The notes under the pieces: generated by a model
The model's input: only the letters and a program-made list of their open reading frames with translations
Databases searched by the model: none
What the model was told of the DNA's origin: nothing
Program-made: the position numbers and the translations under genes
Shown here: positions 5,929 through 6,562 of the stretch, piece after piece
Layout: each line of letters starts with the position of its first letter
How positions within the stretch are numbered: the stretch's first letter is position 1
Origin: JAEWSN01 sp038249175
Lineage (GTDB): Bacteria; Bacillota; Clostridia; DSM-8532
Length of the DNA: 6,562 nucleotides
Direction of reading: 5' to 3'
Assembly: GCA_038249175.1 (NCBI GenBank)
Contig: JBBRWP010000183.1
Coordinates: 1 to 6,562, forward strand

Positions 5929-6562
5929 ATGCAAGAAATAGGGGAAGTTTCCTTTAGAGAACAATTGGAAAAATTGGCAAAGCCCATTGAAGAAGCTTTG
6001 CATCAATGGTTACCGTCAGGCGATGTTCCTGAGAAAATCCTTTATGAAGCCATGCAATACAGTGTGAAAGCCGGTGGGAAACGTTTCCGACCGGTACTTT
6101 TTTTTGCTGTCGGGAATCTTTTTCAGGCAAATGTGAGCACCTTGTTGCCTTATGCCGTTGCACTGGAATTTATTCACACCTATTCACTTATTCATGATGA
6201 TTTGCCGGCAATGGACAATGATACCCTGCGTCGAGGGAAACCGACCAACCATGTTGTCTATGGGGAATCCCTGGCCATTCTGGCCGGGGATGCACTGTTG
6301 AACAAAGCCTTTGAACTATTACTTGATACATTGGCACTGGTCTCTGAGCCCGCAGCTTTGCAGAAAAGCATTGCTGCCTGCCGCATCATTGGAAAAGCGG
6401 CCGGTGAAAAAGGGATGATTGGCGGCCAGGTACTGGACATGATGCCGCCGGATAAAGAGATAAGCGGTGACCGGGAAGTGGACAGGAGTTCTTCTGAAAA
6501 AGGGATGATTGGCGGCCAGGTGCTGGACATGATGCCGCCGGATAAAGAGATAAGCGGTGACC
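5929..6562 (+). CDS. ispA: Farnesyl diphosphate synthase (geranyltranstransferase), 3' partial, with internal duplication
   Basis: Trans-isoprenyl diphosphate synthase; adds isopentenyl diphosphate to allylic substrates, usually giving C15 farnesyl diphosphate for undecaprenyl and quinone pathways. 211 codons are visible and the frame is open at the window end. AGAGGTG (5918-5924) lies four bases before the ATG. Seen: GGKRFRP (49-55); the first Asp-rich motif DDLPAMD (90-96), whose DDx4D spacing is that of bacterial type II FPP synthases, with Y85 five residues before it; RRGKPT (101-106); GEKGMIGGQVLD (159-170). Oddity: residues 160-181 recur at 190-211 after DREVDRSS where the family normally proceeds to the KTG(A)L motif. 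The duplication is in frame, so the second Asp-rich motif should lie beyond the window. Whether the product is active, or the duplication is an assembly error, cannot be judged here. Confidence 0.92.
   Translation, partial: MQEIGEVSFREQLEKLAKPIEEALHQWLPSGDVPEKILYEAMQYSVKAGGKRFRPVLFFAVGNLFQANVSTLLPYAVALEFIHTYSLIHDDLPAMDNDTLRRGKPTNHVVYGESLAILAGDALLNKAFELLLDTLALVSEPAALQKSIAACRIIGKAAGEKGMIGGQVLDMMPPDKEISGDREVDRSSSEKGMIGGQVLDMMPPDKEISGD
6405..6562 (+). repeat. 90-bp in-frame tandem duplication within ispA
   Basis: Unit 1 is 6405-6494; unit 2 starts at 6495 and is cut off by the window end after 68 bases. The shared 68 bases match at 67 positions. The one difference (A6432, G6522) is synonymous: GTA and GTG, both Val. 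The period is 30 codons, so the frame is kept. Copy number is unknown because the window ends inside unit 2. Confidence 0.95.

Noticed and set aside
6258..6530. Minus-strand frame with an internally repeated peptide
   Set aside because: The repeated peptide is just the reverse reading of the ispA tandem duplication. The + strand frame has the conserved synthase motifs.

Overview
The window looks like a chromosomal piece of a spore-forming, Gram-positive anaerobe of the Clostridia type. Evidence: a small acid-soluble spore protein (SASP) gene of the alpha/beta type, strong AGGAGG-type ribosome binding sites, TTG and GTG starts, an M23/S41 peptidase pair of the kind often found next to ftsEX in Firmicutes, and the nusB-xseA-xseB-ispA order common in Clostridia. 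I cannot name the genus. All recognised genes are on the + strand. Both ends cut through a gene, and the right end lies inside a repeat, so this may be a contig edge.

Left part (1-2643). The window opens inside a coiled-coil M23 (LytM) peptidoglycan hydrolase of the PcsB/CwlO/EnvC-like type, closed by a strong hairpin terminator. A gene-free stretch of about 290 bp follows. It holds possible RNA secondary structure and two tandem copies of a 66-67 bp unit, each beginning with a 23-bp dyad. After it comes a membrane-anchored S41 C-terminal processing peptidase. The two enzymes plausibly act together in cell-wall remodelling outside the membrane.

Middle (2644-3886). A 77-residue SASP-like gene is followed by a YqeM-like class I SAM methyltransferase. 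An intergenic stretch before nusB carries an 11-bp hairpin.

Right part (3887-6562). nusB (TTG start), xseA and xseB (GTG start) overlap end to end and are probably translationally coupled. NusB is a transcription antitermination factor; XseA and XseB form exonuclease VII. After a 128-bp gap containing a 57-bp-offset imperfect direct repeat comes ispA (farnesyl diphosphate synthase), running off the window. ispA contains an in-frame 90-bp tandem duplication that repeats its conserved GGQ.LD segment. This is the most anomalous signal here.

I see no defence system, mobile element, CRISPR array, tRNA or rRNA. The gene content is housekeeping. The points of interest are the ispA duplication, the dyad repeats before the S41 gene, the repeat before ispA, and an atypical SASP.
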